A stretch of DNA of 64,000 nucleotides, taken from Saxidomus purpurata (Eukaryota > Mollusca > Bivalvia > Venerida > Veneridae). The position numbers and the translations under genes were made by a program. The stretch spans positions 11,929,157-11,993,156 of the forward strand of contig JAFMSR010000012.1 in NCBI GenBank assembly GCA_022818135.1, written 5' to 3'. This document shows positions 10,830 through 24,259 of the stretch, piece after piece (the stretch's first letter is position 1; the number at the start of each line of letters is the position of its first letter). The notes below the pieces were generated by a model. The model made no database searches. It saw nothing but the letters and a program-made list of their open reading frames with translations, and was not told the DNA's origin.

Positions 10830-13800
10830 CAAGCCACCCATAACAGAGGTTTCAGGTCAACTATAGCGGTAAAGCTTACATATTTATCAAAATAATTTCA
10901 TGTATTCAATGAATGAAAATAAACCAGTCTGCATTGAATGACCAAGGATTACACTAATCTTTGATCTGCACAGTCTACTCCGGATCCAGACTGGTCCTAA
11001 GTCTACTTTGGATCAAGACTGGTTCTAAAAGTCAAGGGTACTTTTCTGCAGAGATGAGTCGAGGATAAGCTGATAATAATCCTCTGAACTTTTCAATGTC
11101 TCTCAAGATTTACCATAATGGAACCACTCTCTTACCACACAGAAACTCAGCCAATTTATATTACTGACACCAATTTTTACTGCTGACTGGACTGAGGTAC
11201 AGGAGGCATCAGGTGTCAAAGCCCAACAACACACCTCAACTGACCTGACCAGGGTTTAAACCCAGGTCCTGTGGCTCCCTAACCTTATATCATATAAACC
11301 ACTACACCCCTTTAAAGGGCAGGACGGCTTAGAAATATGGCACTGCGAATTTTTTGAAGATTTTACCACCATACTTCTGCCAAAAATCACTGCTTTTCTA
11401 GACTGCAAGCTGTTTATTTAATTCCGCCATGTAAGACTTCAATTCTTTTTGGCAACAATCGGTGCCTTAAACGGAAGATAGACTGATAAATGAGCACTTT
11501 AGATATCTTTCTGGTAACAACAAGCATTTCCAAGACATAGATACTTTAATCAAATTGATTATTTTGGCAACAGCAGTACTATTCGGTCACATAAAGAAAG
11601 TCCCGTATATCTGTACATCTCGTCTAATCTGTCTTGACTTACCGTAAATATTCATGCATTGTAGACACATTGAATTTCATTTCGTAAAATTAGACTTTAT
11701 TTTGCTTCTGTTTGTTTGAAAACAGCAGCATTCATTAAAATGCAAGTGCAAAATGTCGGTTAAAAAGGGATGAATTTGGTTTTTGTCCCTGCATTGAAAG
11801 TCACCGTTAGATTTTCACTTCAAACTTAAGTTTTTCTTCTGGTCTCGAATTAGTTCAGATTTATGTTTATTCTTTGAACAGAATAAAAAAAAAAATCTTG
11901 AATATCAAAATATTTTATGCTCCATGTGTGAATATGCTCCTGGTGTGAAGATATTTTAAATATACTTGTCGACATAAGTAAACGACCATAAAATCAAACT
12001 GTAGCAAGTCTGTGACACTTGAGTGCAAAAATGTAGTAAATGTTCATGAACATGGTTGGACAACAGCACAATTGTGCATATACAGCAAAAGTTTGTGTCT
12101 GAAAAACTATGTATCCAAATGGAACTGAATAAAAGTGACTTCTTCGTAGGTGGGGTAAAACATATCTGAAATCGCCACGTTAGCAGATAAGGGTAACAAT
12201 TACAAACATAAATGATGAATAATATCTTCCAGAAATGTTTCTGTATTATACAGTGTTTGTTTCCGACCCTACCAACTAAAAGCTACCGACCCTTGTCATT
12301 TTTGGGGGGTAATGAGAAAAAAATAGCAAAAATTTTGGGGATGTTACCCTACACATTTTTTTAAGCCTTATGGGTTCACCACTGGTCAGGCAACAGTGGT
12401 TCAAATAAATAAGCTAATCTTTGAGTCTTTCACAATACTCTAAATGTGGCGACATATGCTCAATTCGTGAAATGGCCAGTGAACTGTGAAATCAAAAGCT
12501 ACACAACAAATTTGATTTTCTGACATCTATTTAGCGTGAAATAAACAATTTTCAAGTGATTCAAATGAACTGCATGGTGCCTAACTTATTTTGCTGAGGT
12601 AGTATGCCTAAGGCGGTATTTAAGTGCAGTAACATTTTTTTTTGGCTGCCTTTCGGGCTTCTCTATCAACATTTTGAAGGTTGGTTATGAAACTCCTGTA
12701 TCTACTTTTTGTATTTACATGAACAGTGAATAGATTTAAAATAGCTGTCATCTGGTGAACATGACTTGACCCAGTTTTTCCACTGCAGTATATATAATGT
12801 CAATCTATTTATTCTGGGGACATATAAAAATCTAATCAGTTCAAATTAAGGCAATTATTTAGTTCATGAATATTGAAAATTTTTCACTGGAATGAGATTC
12901 AAACCATGATTAACTACTTTAACAGATGATAAATGCGGCTATAAATTGATTTTCATTTCAAACCAAGCTCTCGTTGTTTGATTTTAAGGCTTTTCAGTCC
13001 TAAATGCAGTTACATTTTACAAATACACTTTGCGCAAAACACTGGTATTTCCTCCTTACATTATAACAGAATAAACAGAATATTAAGGGAGGTAATTAAC
13101 AAAACATCAGGGGAGGTAATTACATGAAAACATAAGACCTAAATTGATGCCACTCTTCTTGGAAAATCAGTTTCTTTTGTAGGCAGATGTCTTGAGGGAT
13201 ATAAAATTACCTATGAAAACTACCAAGCCTATGCCTCAGTAATAAGAGACTTCCTAAAAAGCGCGATTCTGCACCTGTGCCTCGTGGCAACAACAGACAT
13301 TCAACGTACGATGCAAAAACGTTCTAACTTGTAAAGAAATAAGCAAGCACTTAGAACAGTACTGACCCGAACCCTTGAAACTATTCCTGTTACGTAAATA
13401 TTATACAGAACAAGCTCTGGTAACAGTTATATACGTTCAATTGGACATCTATGGTACTGCAGAATTCAATACCTCAGTAATCCATCATAACGCTGGAATC
13501 AATAACTTGTCTAAATATGTTACAAGGAGTGCCATACGATGTAGAAGGAAAGATTCCTCTTCAAAGAAATTTGTCTGCTTCATTTATTTCTCCCGCTTAA
13601 AAGGAACTGACAAAAAATTTTAATTGTTCTGCAAATAATTAGGGCCAACATCCTGCAAAACAACCTTGCGCAGGAATTTTCCGCTGACTCGTTTTTCTTA
13701 GATCCGGTTTAGCGTGGGTCAGAATGATTTTCGTTATTAATATATATATCGGCACATCATTCATCATGGTGAATGATGGCCAGGAAAAAAACAGTTTTGT

Positions 13801-13894
13801 CTTCCTTCAACACTTACTGTGCTTAATTTCTGGAATGGACTCCTCCATCTTTTAATTTGGACAATAACATTAGTTGTTTTATAATTGGGCGGTC
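10830..13894 (-). other. ANKRD11/12: Intron 5, middle part
   Basis: No exon-like segment was seen. The stretch holds a tRNA-derived SINE head near 11,240-11,310, several short T or A runs, and a pair of near-identical phrases at about 13,088 and 13,108 ('gggaggtaatta'). A segment at 12,255-12,375 resembles 49,320-49,400 (shared 'gggatgttac' and 'ttttaagcctta' or 'tttaggccttaa'), so a short unclassified dispersed repeat is likely there. Confidence 0.5.
11240..11310 (-). mobile_element. tRNA-derived SINE head
   Basis: Read on the minus strand, GGTGTAGTGGTTTA (A-box-like) is followed about 35 bp later by GGGTTTAAACCC (B-box-like). This is the internal promoter spacing of a tRNA-related SINE. 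A functional tRNA cloverleaf does not form, so it is not called a tRNA gene. The tail and target duplication were not resolved. Confidence 0.5.
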
Positions 13895-14305
13895 CCTGAA
13901 TATTTACTGACTGAATAGCAAATGGTGGGGATCATGATAGGACTGCAAGGCTGATCATGATCTGCACTGGTGGCACAGCATTTATTTGTCGCAAACTAAA
14001 TGACTTGTTTTCCAGGTGTCCAAAAGGCAACAATTGAAGTCAACAATGGGATCTTTAACTACATGGCTATTCATCATAAAATGGTAAAATGGCAACTTTC
14101 ATTAAACAGAATGGTTTTCTTTGTGCCTTGTCAACATTCCCTTCCCCACCCCAAGACCTCTGGTGTGTGCTGTAGCCTCAACCTTTACCATACTGGAGGC
14201 AAACCATTCTGCCTTTTAAACAAGTGTGGATCATGATCAGAAAGCTCATCCGTGCTGTCTGGTCATGATCTCCGTTGTTTGCTATTCAGAAAGATATTTT
14301 CAGTG
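13895..14305. mobile_element. 410-bp element with about 29-bp terminal inverted repeats
   Basis: The left end CCCTGAATATTTACTGACTG followed by AATAGCAAA matches the complement of the right end, which reads TTTGCTATTCAGAAAGATAT then TTTCAGTGC. Matching pieces GATCATGAT lie just inside both ends. The interior has a 78-codon open frame without a recognised domain. The size, absence of a transposase and inverted ends fit a MITE. Confidence 0.75.
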
Positions 14306-14362
14306 CACCCCTTTGAACAATGAATGGTACTATCCTAACTGAAGAACGGACAGGTCCATTTT
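14306..14362. other. Spacer between two elements
   Basis: This short intronic sequence separates the 410-bp MITE from element B copy 2. Nothing else is recognised. Confidence 0.4.
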
Positions 14363-15674
14363 AACAAGAGGGCCATGATGGCCCTTTATCGCTCACCCGA
14401 GGACATTTGGACTGAAAATGTTACCTCTAGAGTGTAAACAAGGCTTTTCCATATTTGAGCTGTGTGACCTAGTTTTTGACCCCAGATTACCCATATCCGA
14501 ACTTGAGCTAGAAATCACCGAAACAACCTTTCTGACAAATTTCCAGGATATTTGGGCTGAAAATGTTACCTCTAGTGTGTTAACAAGGTTTTTCCATATT
14601 TGGGCTCTGTGACCTAGTTTTTGACCAAAAGATGACCCATATTCGAACTTGAGCTAGAAATCATGGGAAACAACCTTTCTGACAACTTTCCAGGATATTT
14701 GGGCTGAAAATGTTACCTCTAGAGTATTAACAAGGCTTTTCCATATTTTGGCTGTGTGACCTAGTTTTTGACCCCAGATGACCCATATTGAAACTTTAGC
14801 TAGAAATCACGAACAACCTTTCTGACAAATTTCCAGGATATTTGGGCTGAAAATGTTACCTCTAGAGTGTTAACAAGGTTTTTCCACATTTGGGCTCTGT
14901 GACCTAGTTTTTGACCCCAGATGACCCATATTCAAACTTGAGCTAGAAATCATCGAAACAACCTTTCTGACAAATTTCAAGGATATCTGGGCTGAAAATG
15001 TAACATCTAGAGTGTTAACAAGGTTTTTCCATATTTGGGCTCTGTGACCTAGTTTTTGACCCCAGATGACCCATATTCAAACTTGGGCTAGAAATCATCG
15101 AAACAACCTTTCGACATATTTCCAGGATATTTGGGCTGAAAATGTTACCTCTAGAGTGTTAACAAGGATTTTCCATATTCAGGCTGTGTGACCTAGTTTT
15201 TGACCCCAGATGACCCATATTCGAACTTGAGCTAGAAATCATCTTAACAACCTTTCTGACAAATTTCCAGGATATTTGGGCTGAAAATGTTACCTCTAGA
15301 GTGTTAACAAGGGTTTTCCATATTTGGGCTGTGTGACCTAGTTTTTGACCCCAGGTGACCCATATTAAAACTTGAGCTAGAAATCAACCAAACAACCTTT
15401 CTGACAAATTGCCAGGATATTTGGACTGAAACAGTAGCCTCTAGAGTCTTATCAAGATTTTTCTATTTTTGGGTCATGTGACCTAGTTTTTCATCCGAGA
15501 TGACCCATATTCGAACTCGTCCGAGTAATTACTGGGACAAACATCCTGACCAAGTTTTGTGACAATTGAGGCAAAAATGTGACCACTAGAGTGTTAATGA
15601 ACTAAGTGTGGACGGACGACGGACATTCATCGATCCCAATAGCTCAACTTGAGCCAGCTCAGGTGAACTAAAAA
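14363..15674 (+). mobile_element. Tandem-core element B, copy 2, with eight 145-bp units
   Basis: It starts AACAAGAGGGCCATGATGGC and ends with CAGGTGAACTAAAAA. Inside, the phrase CTGAAAATGTTACCTCTAG recurs near 14,411, 14,558, 14,703, 14,847, 14,992, 15,137 and 15,281, with a diverged one at 15,425. That is a regular 144-147 bp period. Each unit also contains GACCTAGTTTTTGACCCCAG. The units are very similar to each other, which points to recent array homogenisation. The element ends about 60 bp from the donor of exon 5. No coding capacity. Confidence 0.85.
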
Positions 15675-15735
15675 TTTAGCACAGTAATGGTTAATGTTTT
15701 AATATCAGCTATTCCCTCCTTCATAGTTATTATAC

Positions 15736-15878
15736 CTTTTTATGTCCATTTATAGATGCATCATGCAACGGAGTATCATTTTCTAGCCCTTGTACATTCA
15801 CATTGGCTCCGGCTTTCAACAAATGTTTGGCAATAGAGATCCAGCCTCTATTGCTTGCCTCATGGAGGGGTGTCCAGC
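15736..15878 (-). CDS. ANKRD11/12: ANKRD11/12-like, coding exon 5: ankyrin repeats 2-3
   Basis: This exon encodes residues 158-205. The acceptor is TTTATTTTCAG before 15,878; two bases complete Gly158. The donor is AAG|GTATAA (phase 0). It carries GWTPLHEASNRGW...AKHLLKAGANVNVQ, ankyrin repeat 2 with the canonical TPLH motif. It then carries GLENDTPLHDASINGH, the first helix of repeat 3. The GL-x-x-DTPLHDA phrase is nearly invariant in ANKRD11 and ANKRD12, where it reads GLDDDTPLHD. Confidence 0.96.
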
Positions 15879-16576
15879 CTGAAAATAAACAAGCTGGAAT
15901 TACATAACTGGTGGTTTCAGTTTATACAAAATGACATTACCAGTAACATTCTTTTCTTCCTGAGCTTGCCATGTGACATAAAAATATGCCTTCTCGCATT
16001 GAATAAAGCGTTCAGTAGGTAATACAGGAGTGCCAAACTGTGACAAGTTCAGTAGGTAATTTTCCTGGCAAACAAATTGAAAACATGAGTGCTAAACTGT
16101 GACAACATACACATCACATTATGTGGTATATTACTGACGATTGGTAATGTGGTGCTGATCCCATTAAAACTATGAGTTACCAAGTGTATACAGTAATATT
16201 TTGGCAAAATATGATAAGCGCAGTTACTCCAGAGCCAGTGCCGAACGGACTGATTGTTGGAAATATGCTGATGAAAAGAATCTGGAGTGAAGATAGTAGA
16301 TAACCTAATTTGATGGTGCCTGCCTACTGCAGATGACCCGGTAATATGTCCTATCACCTGTGACTGACTTATAGGAGTAACTGAAACTGGACAAACCACT
16401 TATACAATGTAACTTGTGAATTTGGTCAGGCTGATACGGCTGAACCTGACTTAGGCTGCTGATGTTGAAATAATGCTGACCCATCAGTTTGGAAATAAAC
16501 ATTTATGTGTTTAACCAACAACGATGCTCTCAATGCCTAAAAGACTCACAACCAAACACAGACTAATGGTATACCA

Positions 16577-16763
16577 CTGTCAAACCTGTACACAAACACC
16601 ACAGACTGGACTAGCTCCCTAAAGTGTTCCTTGTTGTCAGGTAGCCTTTATTCACTGGTGTTTTACTAGTATTTAAAAAGCATGAACAACATTGTTTTCT
16701 TCCCTGGTCTTTATAAATAGAGTGGTCTTTACTCAGAGATGGTCTTTAACACAGGTTTGACTT
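16577..16763. mobile_element. MITE with ACTGTCAAACCTGT ends, copy 1
   Basis: The left end ACTGTCAAACCTGT is complementary to the right end ACAGGTTTGACTTT with mismatches. The interior has repeated TGGTCTTTA phrases shared with the copy at 17.9 kb. There is no coding content. Confidence 0.6.
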
Positions 16764-17891
16764 TAACACATTATAGCTATTGCATCATAACTAAAAAGGT
16801 ATTTATCAGACAATACAGTTTCTTTTTCATCTCAGCAAAATCTGGAAGGTGTTTAAGAGTGGATTCTGTTCACATGCGCATTCCATGATTGCAGAAATAG
16901 AACAACAGATAATTCACTTTCATGTTCCTATTCAGTGCAACAAGGCCATTACACCCACTGATGTCACTATTTGCACTGATGATTGCCGATGCTGCACTCA
17001 TGTATGAAACTGTTAATGACATGAAACCTGCACCTGTGTTTATTGGTTTGAAATTGGTTTGAAAAAATATTGACTGCTTTTAATCAGAGACAGCTTGAGT
17101 AACATAGTAGTTAACTGTAATTCAAGCATCTTTTGACAATTAGTGCAGTAACCAGGGTTTTCACACATCTGGGCTCATATGTACATATTCTGTGCACACC
17201 AGTGTCCCTCCTTCGCAGTTAGTTTATAACCAGCTAATCTTACTTTTAAAAGTACAACCATTTTCTTAACCAATGCCCTACTTACTCAGTCATTTGGTTA
17301 ATTAAACATGACCATAAATAGATCTTGCAATTTACATCCAATGACATGAAAAACCTCATAAATTATGTACATACATACAGTAACACACATATACAGTACA
17401 CATATATACATGTAATCTGCTTTCCTTTTTTATATAGGGCAATAACAGTATACGTAACCACAGAATACTTTAGCCCAGATAAACATTTAGAATGTTATAT
17501 TTAGGTAGACTATAATCAGCAGGGTATTCTAAATGAACTATTTTTACTTTAGAAGGTCACAGTCATTTCATTCAATGACATACAAATTAACCCCCTCACA
17601 TAGGGCCAAGGTCTGTACACTTTAAAATGGCGATCATTAAGATAATTCTAGGGCAAGTTTCTATAAACTTGAGGCAATTTAGGAGAAGTTTGGAGTTTCA
17701 CTTTCTAGCAACAATAAGGCAGATATTACTGAATGTAAATGTTATAATTTATAAGTATTAATGCTGAGAGATGCAAGTGCTGATAAGCTGTGTGGCTGAC
17801 ATCTTCAAACAATGATATAATTTCTTACAGTATAAACAATATCAAGCTTTAAAACTGACCAAATAAACACCAAAGTCCTACATTTATTGAT

Positions 17892-18071
17892 ACAGTCATA
17901 CCTGTGTTAAAGACCACACTCTAATAGAGACTATCCTGCCAATAAACACCAGCAGGGGATAACCATGTACTATTAATATATATTAAACATTCCTGTGAAT
18001 AAAGACCACCTGCAAACAAAGACAACATTTGTAGCTTCCCAACAGTGGTCTTTGTTCACAGGTTTGACTGT
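17892..18071. mobile_element. MITE with ACAGTCATACCTGT ends, copy 2
   Basis: Left end ACAGTCATACCTGTGTTAAA followed by GACCAC; right end GTGGTCTTTGTTCACAGGTT followed by TGACTGT. The 28-bp arms are inverted with few mismatches. Total length is about 180 bp. It belongs to the same family as the elements at 16.6, 30.6 and 33.4 kb. Confidence 0.8.
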
Positions 18072-18242
18072 TCATTGAAGACTTCCTATCAAGAAAATTA
18101 AGAAACTGGAAAAAAGAGTATAACTATTAGCTTGCCCTCATTCACATCAACCAGACATACATATCGTTTCCAGTTGCTTACAACACCTTTTACAACCTTC
18201 TCATATCCATTTCATAACACCCCTCTCCTATAACCTCCAACA

Positions 18243-18400
18243 TTACCTTGGCAACTGATGGAATTCTATGTCAAAGGTGCAAAGACTGTGTCACAAGCAT
18301 ACAATCTAGTGTGACCTTTTCCTCTAGCCTTGAACAATACCCTGGCGATTAATGGAATTCTATGTCAAAAGTGGTGGCAAAATTGTCTTACAAGCAATAT
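18243..18400 (+). repeat. Two-copy local duplication, about 95-bp period
   Basis: The phrase TGGAATTCTATGTCAAA, preceded by 'ccttggcaactga' or 'ccctggcgattaa', occurs twice about 95 bp apart. Diverged 'gcaaa...tgtc..acaagca' follows each. It is intronic, with no other meaning seen. Confidence 0.6.
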
Positions 18401-19462
18401 TCTTTGACCTATGGGAACACTTTTCAGACAGCATGTAATTTGATGCGACTGTATGTGACAGGCTTGCATGACTGACACATCATTTTCTGAAATAGCAGCA
18501 GCCAATAGACTTTAGTTCCTGACCATGCAAAAAATTCCTGAAAAAATAATATGCCAGATCCATTTATTGCTTGTATACATTATAGGCCGGATTGTTGAAA
18601 CTGAGCGGGAGCAGCGTATACCTTGTGTGCAGTAGCGGCGCGCGTTACTCGAGATAAAAGTCTGACTTTCACACACCTAGAATTCCAGACATCTAGAATA
18701 CCAAAACAATTGCACATCAAACGAAGTCAAGATGCTATAACAACCACACAAAAACAATAAAACATATTACACTCTCCCCGAAACAACTAAGTTTGATAGT
18801 CAGTCGAAAACTTAAATCTTTCACAGACACTAGAGAATGCAAAGTTCTGAAAAAAATTCAAACCAAGAATTTAACATTCTTTACATTGTCTGACAAGCAG
18901 ACGTTAAAAACTTCGCCAGTAATCTATTAATCCATCAATGTTATGGTAGCCTGGGACTTCTGAAAAAGTAATCTGCTTCATATGTCAGTCAGGTTTTCAG
19001 GAAATTATGCAGAAAACATTTCTACTGCTTCTAGTCTCCAATTTCTGTTTTTCCCTCTGGTGTTTCTTTAGGCAATTTTAAAAAACTGGAGAAAGTCTTG
19101 GTAGAACACGTACATTTATTTTAAGTTCAGCATTAAAAGAGCATTCCACGGAACTTTTAAATAAGACATCATTTTCTCAGCCATTGTCAGAAAACTTACT
19201 TGCTGGACAGCCCTCATTTTGATCAAAATGTGACTTGACAGGTAAAATTCATAAAGGAAGATAATTAATTAAATATTATGGTGCAATGAGCAAAAACTAG
19301 GTGGGGTAGGGGTGTTGTGAAAAAGATAAGTCCGTTCTGAATTAATCAGGTCTACAGCCAATAGGAACCATGTGAACTGCTTGTATAAAATACAAACCAG
19401 TGAAGGACAATTTAGGGCCAAATCAGACATAGAACTCCCTTTTATTGAATCAATAGCTTCTA

Positions 19463-19732
<270 letters not shown>

Positions 19733-20419
19733 TTAATATTCTCTGCTTTCAAATGCGAATACACGTATATTCATTTAGAAACAATTTAACACACTTTAAC
19801 TCTTTTCCCGCTTAATTTCTTAAAGGAACTAGCCTGTCTTTCAACTTTGACAGTACCATTTATTGTTCGAAAGGGACTGAAGATTTACAGACTTCATGCC
19901 AAACAGCGCAGATCATGATCAAACTGCACAGATGCCCAGGCTGATCATAATCTACACTTCCTGCAAAGGCAGAATCAGTTACCACTAGCAGGGTAAGAGT
20001 AAAGGGCAGTGTAACCCGAAACATTCCGCAGATGAGGTAACTGTCAACTTGCAATGAAGTTATGCTAAACATGTCTTACTTTTACCAAAACAATGCACAT
20101 GACTTTGTATGAACCTGATTTCATATCAATTAGGCCAGGTTTGATTGGCGTTACTTGCTTCATTTTCCACAAACAAAAATTTTAAAAAATTTTTTTTTCA
20201 AAATTTAAATATCATATACATGTACATGTCCTTCAAGTGATAACGTATAAGCTGCATTCCTGGTACAAAATTTTTTTCATTTCATATAGGACAAGACAAC
20301 CTCATTTAAAAAGCTAATTTTTCCACAAAAGTTAAAAATCAAGGGCATTTTACCCGGGAGGGGGTGTAATTATGACTGTTAAAAAAGGAAGCATTTCCAA
20401 AGGAAAAAAAGTTTGTCAG

Positions 20420-21276
20420 CTATAACTAAAAGTGTGATTATTTCCTTCCTCCTCCGAAGGACTGCTTTATAAACTGAGGAAGTTCGTAGAAAAATAACCT
20501 TACAGGAAATAACTTTTTTTTTGCAAAAAAATACATGTACATTTTCAATAGAGATATATGATTCTTGGTACAATAATTCTTGCATTAATAAAGACAAGTC
20601 ATTTAAAAGTTATGGTTCTTAAAGTTATACACTGCACTTCCCATGTCATATGTGCTAAAAGGAAGCATTGTAAGAAGAAAATTGAGCTATATGCATGTGA
20701 TTCCCGAACTAGTAGTTTTAAAGTTATGCTCTGTGACAAGTAAAAGTAAAACAGAATATGGCAATAACTCTGTAAATACTCAAAATAGAGTTATGGTTCT
20801 TGTACACTGCACTTCCTCTCATTGTGCTTGACCATTGTATGAAGTTGTATTGAATTCCAACCAGTAGTTTTCGAGTTATGCTCCGGACAAGGAAAAGTAA
20901 CAAAGGACAATAACTCTGAAATGAGTCAAGAAAGACTTATGGTTCCTGTGCACTGCACTTCCTCTCAATGTACTTGACCATTGTATGAAGTTGTATTGAA
21001 TTCCAACCAGTAGTTTTCAAGTTATGCTCCGGACAAGGAAAAGTAACAAAGGGCAATAACTCTGTAATGAGTCAAGATCGAGTTATGGTTCTTGTGCACT
21101 GCACTTCCTCTCAATGTGCTTGACCATTGTATGAAGTTGTATTGAATTCCAAGTAGTAGTTTTCAAGTTATGCTCTGGACAAGGAAAATGCAACAGACCG
21201 CCTGACTGACTGCCCGACCGACCAACCACCGGGTGACTCCTATATACCCCCCCAAACTTCGTTTCGGGGGTATAAA
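20420..21276 (+). mobile_element. Tandem-core element C, copy 1
   Basis: It starts near CTATAACTAAAAGTGTGATT and shares 'ggactgctttataaactgag' with copy 2 at 28.2 kb. The core has about four diverged units of roughly 145 bp containing 'aagttgtattgaattccaac' and 'tatgctccggacaagg'. It ends in a strong hairpin, TATACCCCC...AAAC-TTC-GTTT...GGGGGTATA (about 21,244-21,275). A short GC-rich linker ('gaccgcctgactgactgccc') precedes the hairpin. Tandem core plus 3' hairpin resembles Helitron-related non-autonomous elements. No coding. Confidence 0.8.
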
Positions 21277-23521
21277 AACTGATCATTTTACAGCATGTAA
21301 ATGAAAAGTATTAATGATTCACATGTTTTTAGACCTCAAATTGACAGGTATACTGTATATCACAACTGCAGGCTACATGAGTTTTGCCTATATATCTTTC
21401 TGCTAACCTTTTCTGCTGTCACCAGGATTTCAATTAGCCACTGAGGTCCCCAGCTGCCATCGGCACAAAATGTCACTATGTCAACTGTACCTATTTTCGC
21501 TACTGCTAATTATCTTGAACATGTCTATTGATCCATTATTCAGTAGCAGTCTCCAATTTAACCACCTTTCATATTATACGTTTTGCTATAAGCTTTAAGT
21601 GTATATTCTGCTATTTATTTATAAATACTGTGCCTGATACATGGTTTTTAGAGTAGAGAACCCATTAACTTCAAAGGAATTGATAAGTTTGCGGAATTGT
21701 AAAGCATGACACTGTTGCAGCCAACTGAGTCCTTCGTTCTTTCCTGTAGCTGAACCTTACTTAATAATTAGGGATTTTTCTCAATAGAAGTATTTTAGCA
21801 GGGAGATTAATCATGCTCCTCTGCCTCTGACCTGCTGCTATGCCCTTCCCCTCCCTATCCTTATCTTCTGCTCTTTTCCTGTAAGACACAGTGTTATAGA
21901 AGCTACTAAAATCTTTTAAAATTCTCAAACAAACATTTTTCTACATTCAAATAGAAGACTTTAAGACTTTTCTCATAAAAAGCTTAGTATTAAACCATTC
22001 ATTCATATCCCTACATGAATCATTTTCCACCTTGACCTAGAAATCATCAACAGTGTTCACATATTTGACCAAGTGACCATGTTTTGGACCCCATGTACCA
22101 CCTTTACACCAAGAGGAATATTCTGCCCATGCTACACAATTACTTCTTATAAAATGAGACCTGTAAAGTGTTCACATGGTAAAGCTGGAGACAGAAAACA
22201 GAGACCAGGCAATCACAATAGCTTAAAATGAGCAAATTGGACTCAGTAAGTATATGGTTTACCAAAAACTGAAAAAGTTTGTAACCCAACGCTGGGCTTT
22301 GTTATCGAAATATGATCTTGACCTTCAAGCTAAGGAGTTTTTATCATGACTTTGAGAACTGACAATACTTGAACATTTCAGCTGCACAGTTGGGCCTTCT
22401 TGAACTCGATATTACTGAACTATCTACTGACAAAGCAGTCTTTATAAGGAAAACATCCACTTCTTTCTAAATCTAATTTTTTTCTAATATTTTATGGCAA
22501 GTTCAGTAAGATTTATTTTCAAGAAGACACCACCTGTAACGACAGTCATTAATATTTTTTAAAACAGGCAGCCATTAACTATTTTACGAGCTATTAAATG
22601 AGAAAACAGGATTGAAACGTGGCCATAAATTCTCTGTAACAAGAAAACTGAGCACCGTAATATCAATTCTTAATGACTAATAAAATGTTCTATGTACATT
22701 GTTGGAATGCTCTCACTGATCCTAGTGCAAGTTGTACAGTTAATATGCCACATCTGAACCACAGGGTCTAGTGCACATGTACTCTTTAAACTCATTTTTT
22801 TTGTCTCTAAAACTACTGCATCAAAATTGCGCAGAAGGAAAACCTAAGATGAGTGAAAGTCTCCCAAATCCATCCAGAAAACATTGTCGTCCATGCCCGC
22901 TATTTTCCATTTATGGCGACTTGTTGAGCACAAATTACGCATAATGACTTGTCAATGCAAGTTTAACTGAGCAATAAAGGCCTAATTCTTCCTTGTAGAT
23001 ATAAATGGTAATGTCTCCTAATGGAATTTGTCCTGCTTAATTTTTCTCTGATGTAATTTGCAGGAACTACTTTCGCCATTATAAAAATAGTAAAGATTAG
23101 AATCCTGCTCCTGAAGGCTTATATGCTTGATTTATTTCTGCCATTTTCAGAAATTTAACAGGTTATCTTTAGATTTACAATGTCACCAGCACCTGGGTGT
23201 AGAGAAATTTTTGTGAAATTCCCTCAACGAAATTACTAGATTGACACAATCTTCATCTAGACTTATTTATGCGGATTTTTTCAGCCTACTGCATGGCTTT
23301 GAACATGTTTTAAGATGCTAATTGAGTTACTCACAATTCTGGCTTTGAACATGTTAATCAAGATGCTGCTTGAGTCACTCACAAGGTTTAAACCTGTATT
23401 CTACAGGCTGAAAAGCTAAACCATATCCATATCAACGGCACTGTCAGATGTTTTTTCCACCAATCTTAAATTTATGGATCAACCAAACCACAAAGCCCTT
23501 AACAACTGACAATATTTCACC

Positions 23522-24061
23522 AACAAGAGGGCCAAGATGGCCCTATATCGCTCACCTTAGACCTACTTATAACCTACTTGTGTGACCAAATTTCAACCCT
23601 AAACTATTATATTTGACCACCTGACCTAGTTTTTGACCCCAGATGATCCATATTGAAACTTGATCTATATTGCACCAAGGCAATCATTCTGACCAAGTTT
23701 CATGAAGATTCAATGAAAATGCAGTCTCTTTTGCAAACACAATGTTTGTCTATGATTTGGCCATGTGACCAAGTATCTGAACTCAGATGACTGCTATTCC
23801 AACTGAACCTAGATTTTCAAGACAATCGTACTGACCACATTTTTTGACCACAATGACCCATATTCCAACTCTACCTAGATTTTATCAAGGCAGTCATTCT
23901 GACCAAGTTTCATGAAGATCCAGTGAAAAATGCAGCCTCTATTGCATACACAAGGTTGGTTAAGTGTGGAGAGACACATAGATAACAGACAGACAGACAG
24001 ACATACACCAGGCAATCACAATAACTCACCTTGAGCACTTTGTGCTCAGGTGAGCTAAAAA
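23522..24061 (+). mobile_element. Tandem-core element B, copy 3 (short)
   Basis: It starts AACAAGAGGGCCAAGATGGC and ends GCTCAGGTGAGCTAAAAA. The core is reduced to about three diverged units with 'ttctgaccaagtttcatgaag'. The right end also contains GAGCACTTTGTGCTC, a perfect small palindrome. Its right end lies 39 bp inside intron 3 from the exon 3 donor. Confidence 0.8.
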
Positions 24062-24100
24062 CAAGCACCCTGATAACTGAAGCACACAAACTGTTCTTAC

Positions 24101-24259
24101 CTTGGCTTGTTTCATCTGACATTCGCATTATCATTGCTAATTGTTGTCGTTCTGACAGCGGTACCGAACGTGATCCTCCGCTAGGGGTCTTGGGATTGGT
24201 CATCGGCGACGCTTCAAGGCTCAGACTAACACGCTTTCTTTTGTTGGGTGTTTTCTTAT
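24101..24259 (-). CDS. ANKRD11/12: ANKRD11/12-like, coding exon 3: PLSERQQ motif
   Basis: This exon encodes residues 42-94 plus one base. The acceptor is TTTTGACAG before 24,259; two bases complete Asp42. The donor is CAAG|GTAAGA. It begins with a basic patch, KKTPNKRKRVSLS, a plausible nuclear localisation signal. A Ser/Pro-rich linker then leads to PLSERQQLAMIMRMSDE. The phrase PLSERQQ-x-A-hydrophobic-MQM is specific to ANKRD11/ANKRD12 and lies just before the ankyrin repeats, as here. This is the strongest single piece of evidence for family identity. Confidence 0.96.

Noticed and set aside
16049..16502. Minus-strand frames of 116 and 65 codons in intron 4
   Set aside because: They overlap out of frame, have no known domain, and the flanking exons already join in phase without them.
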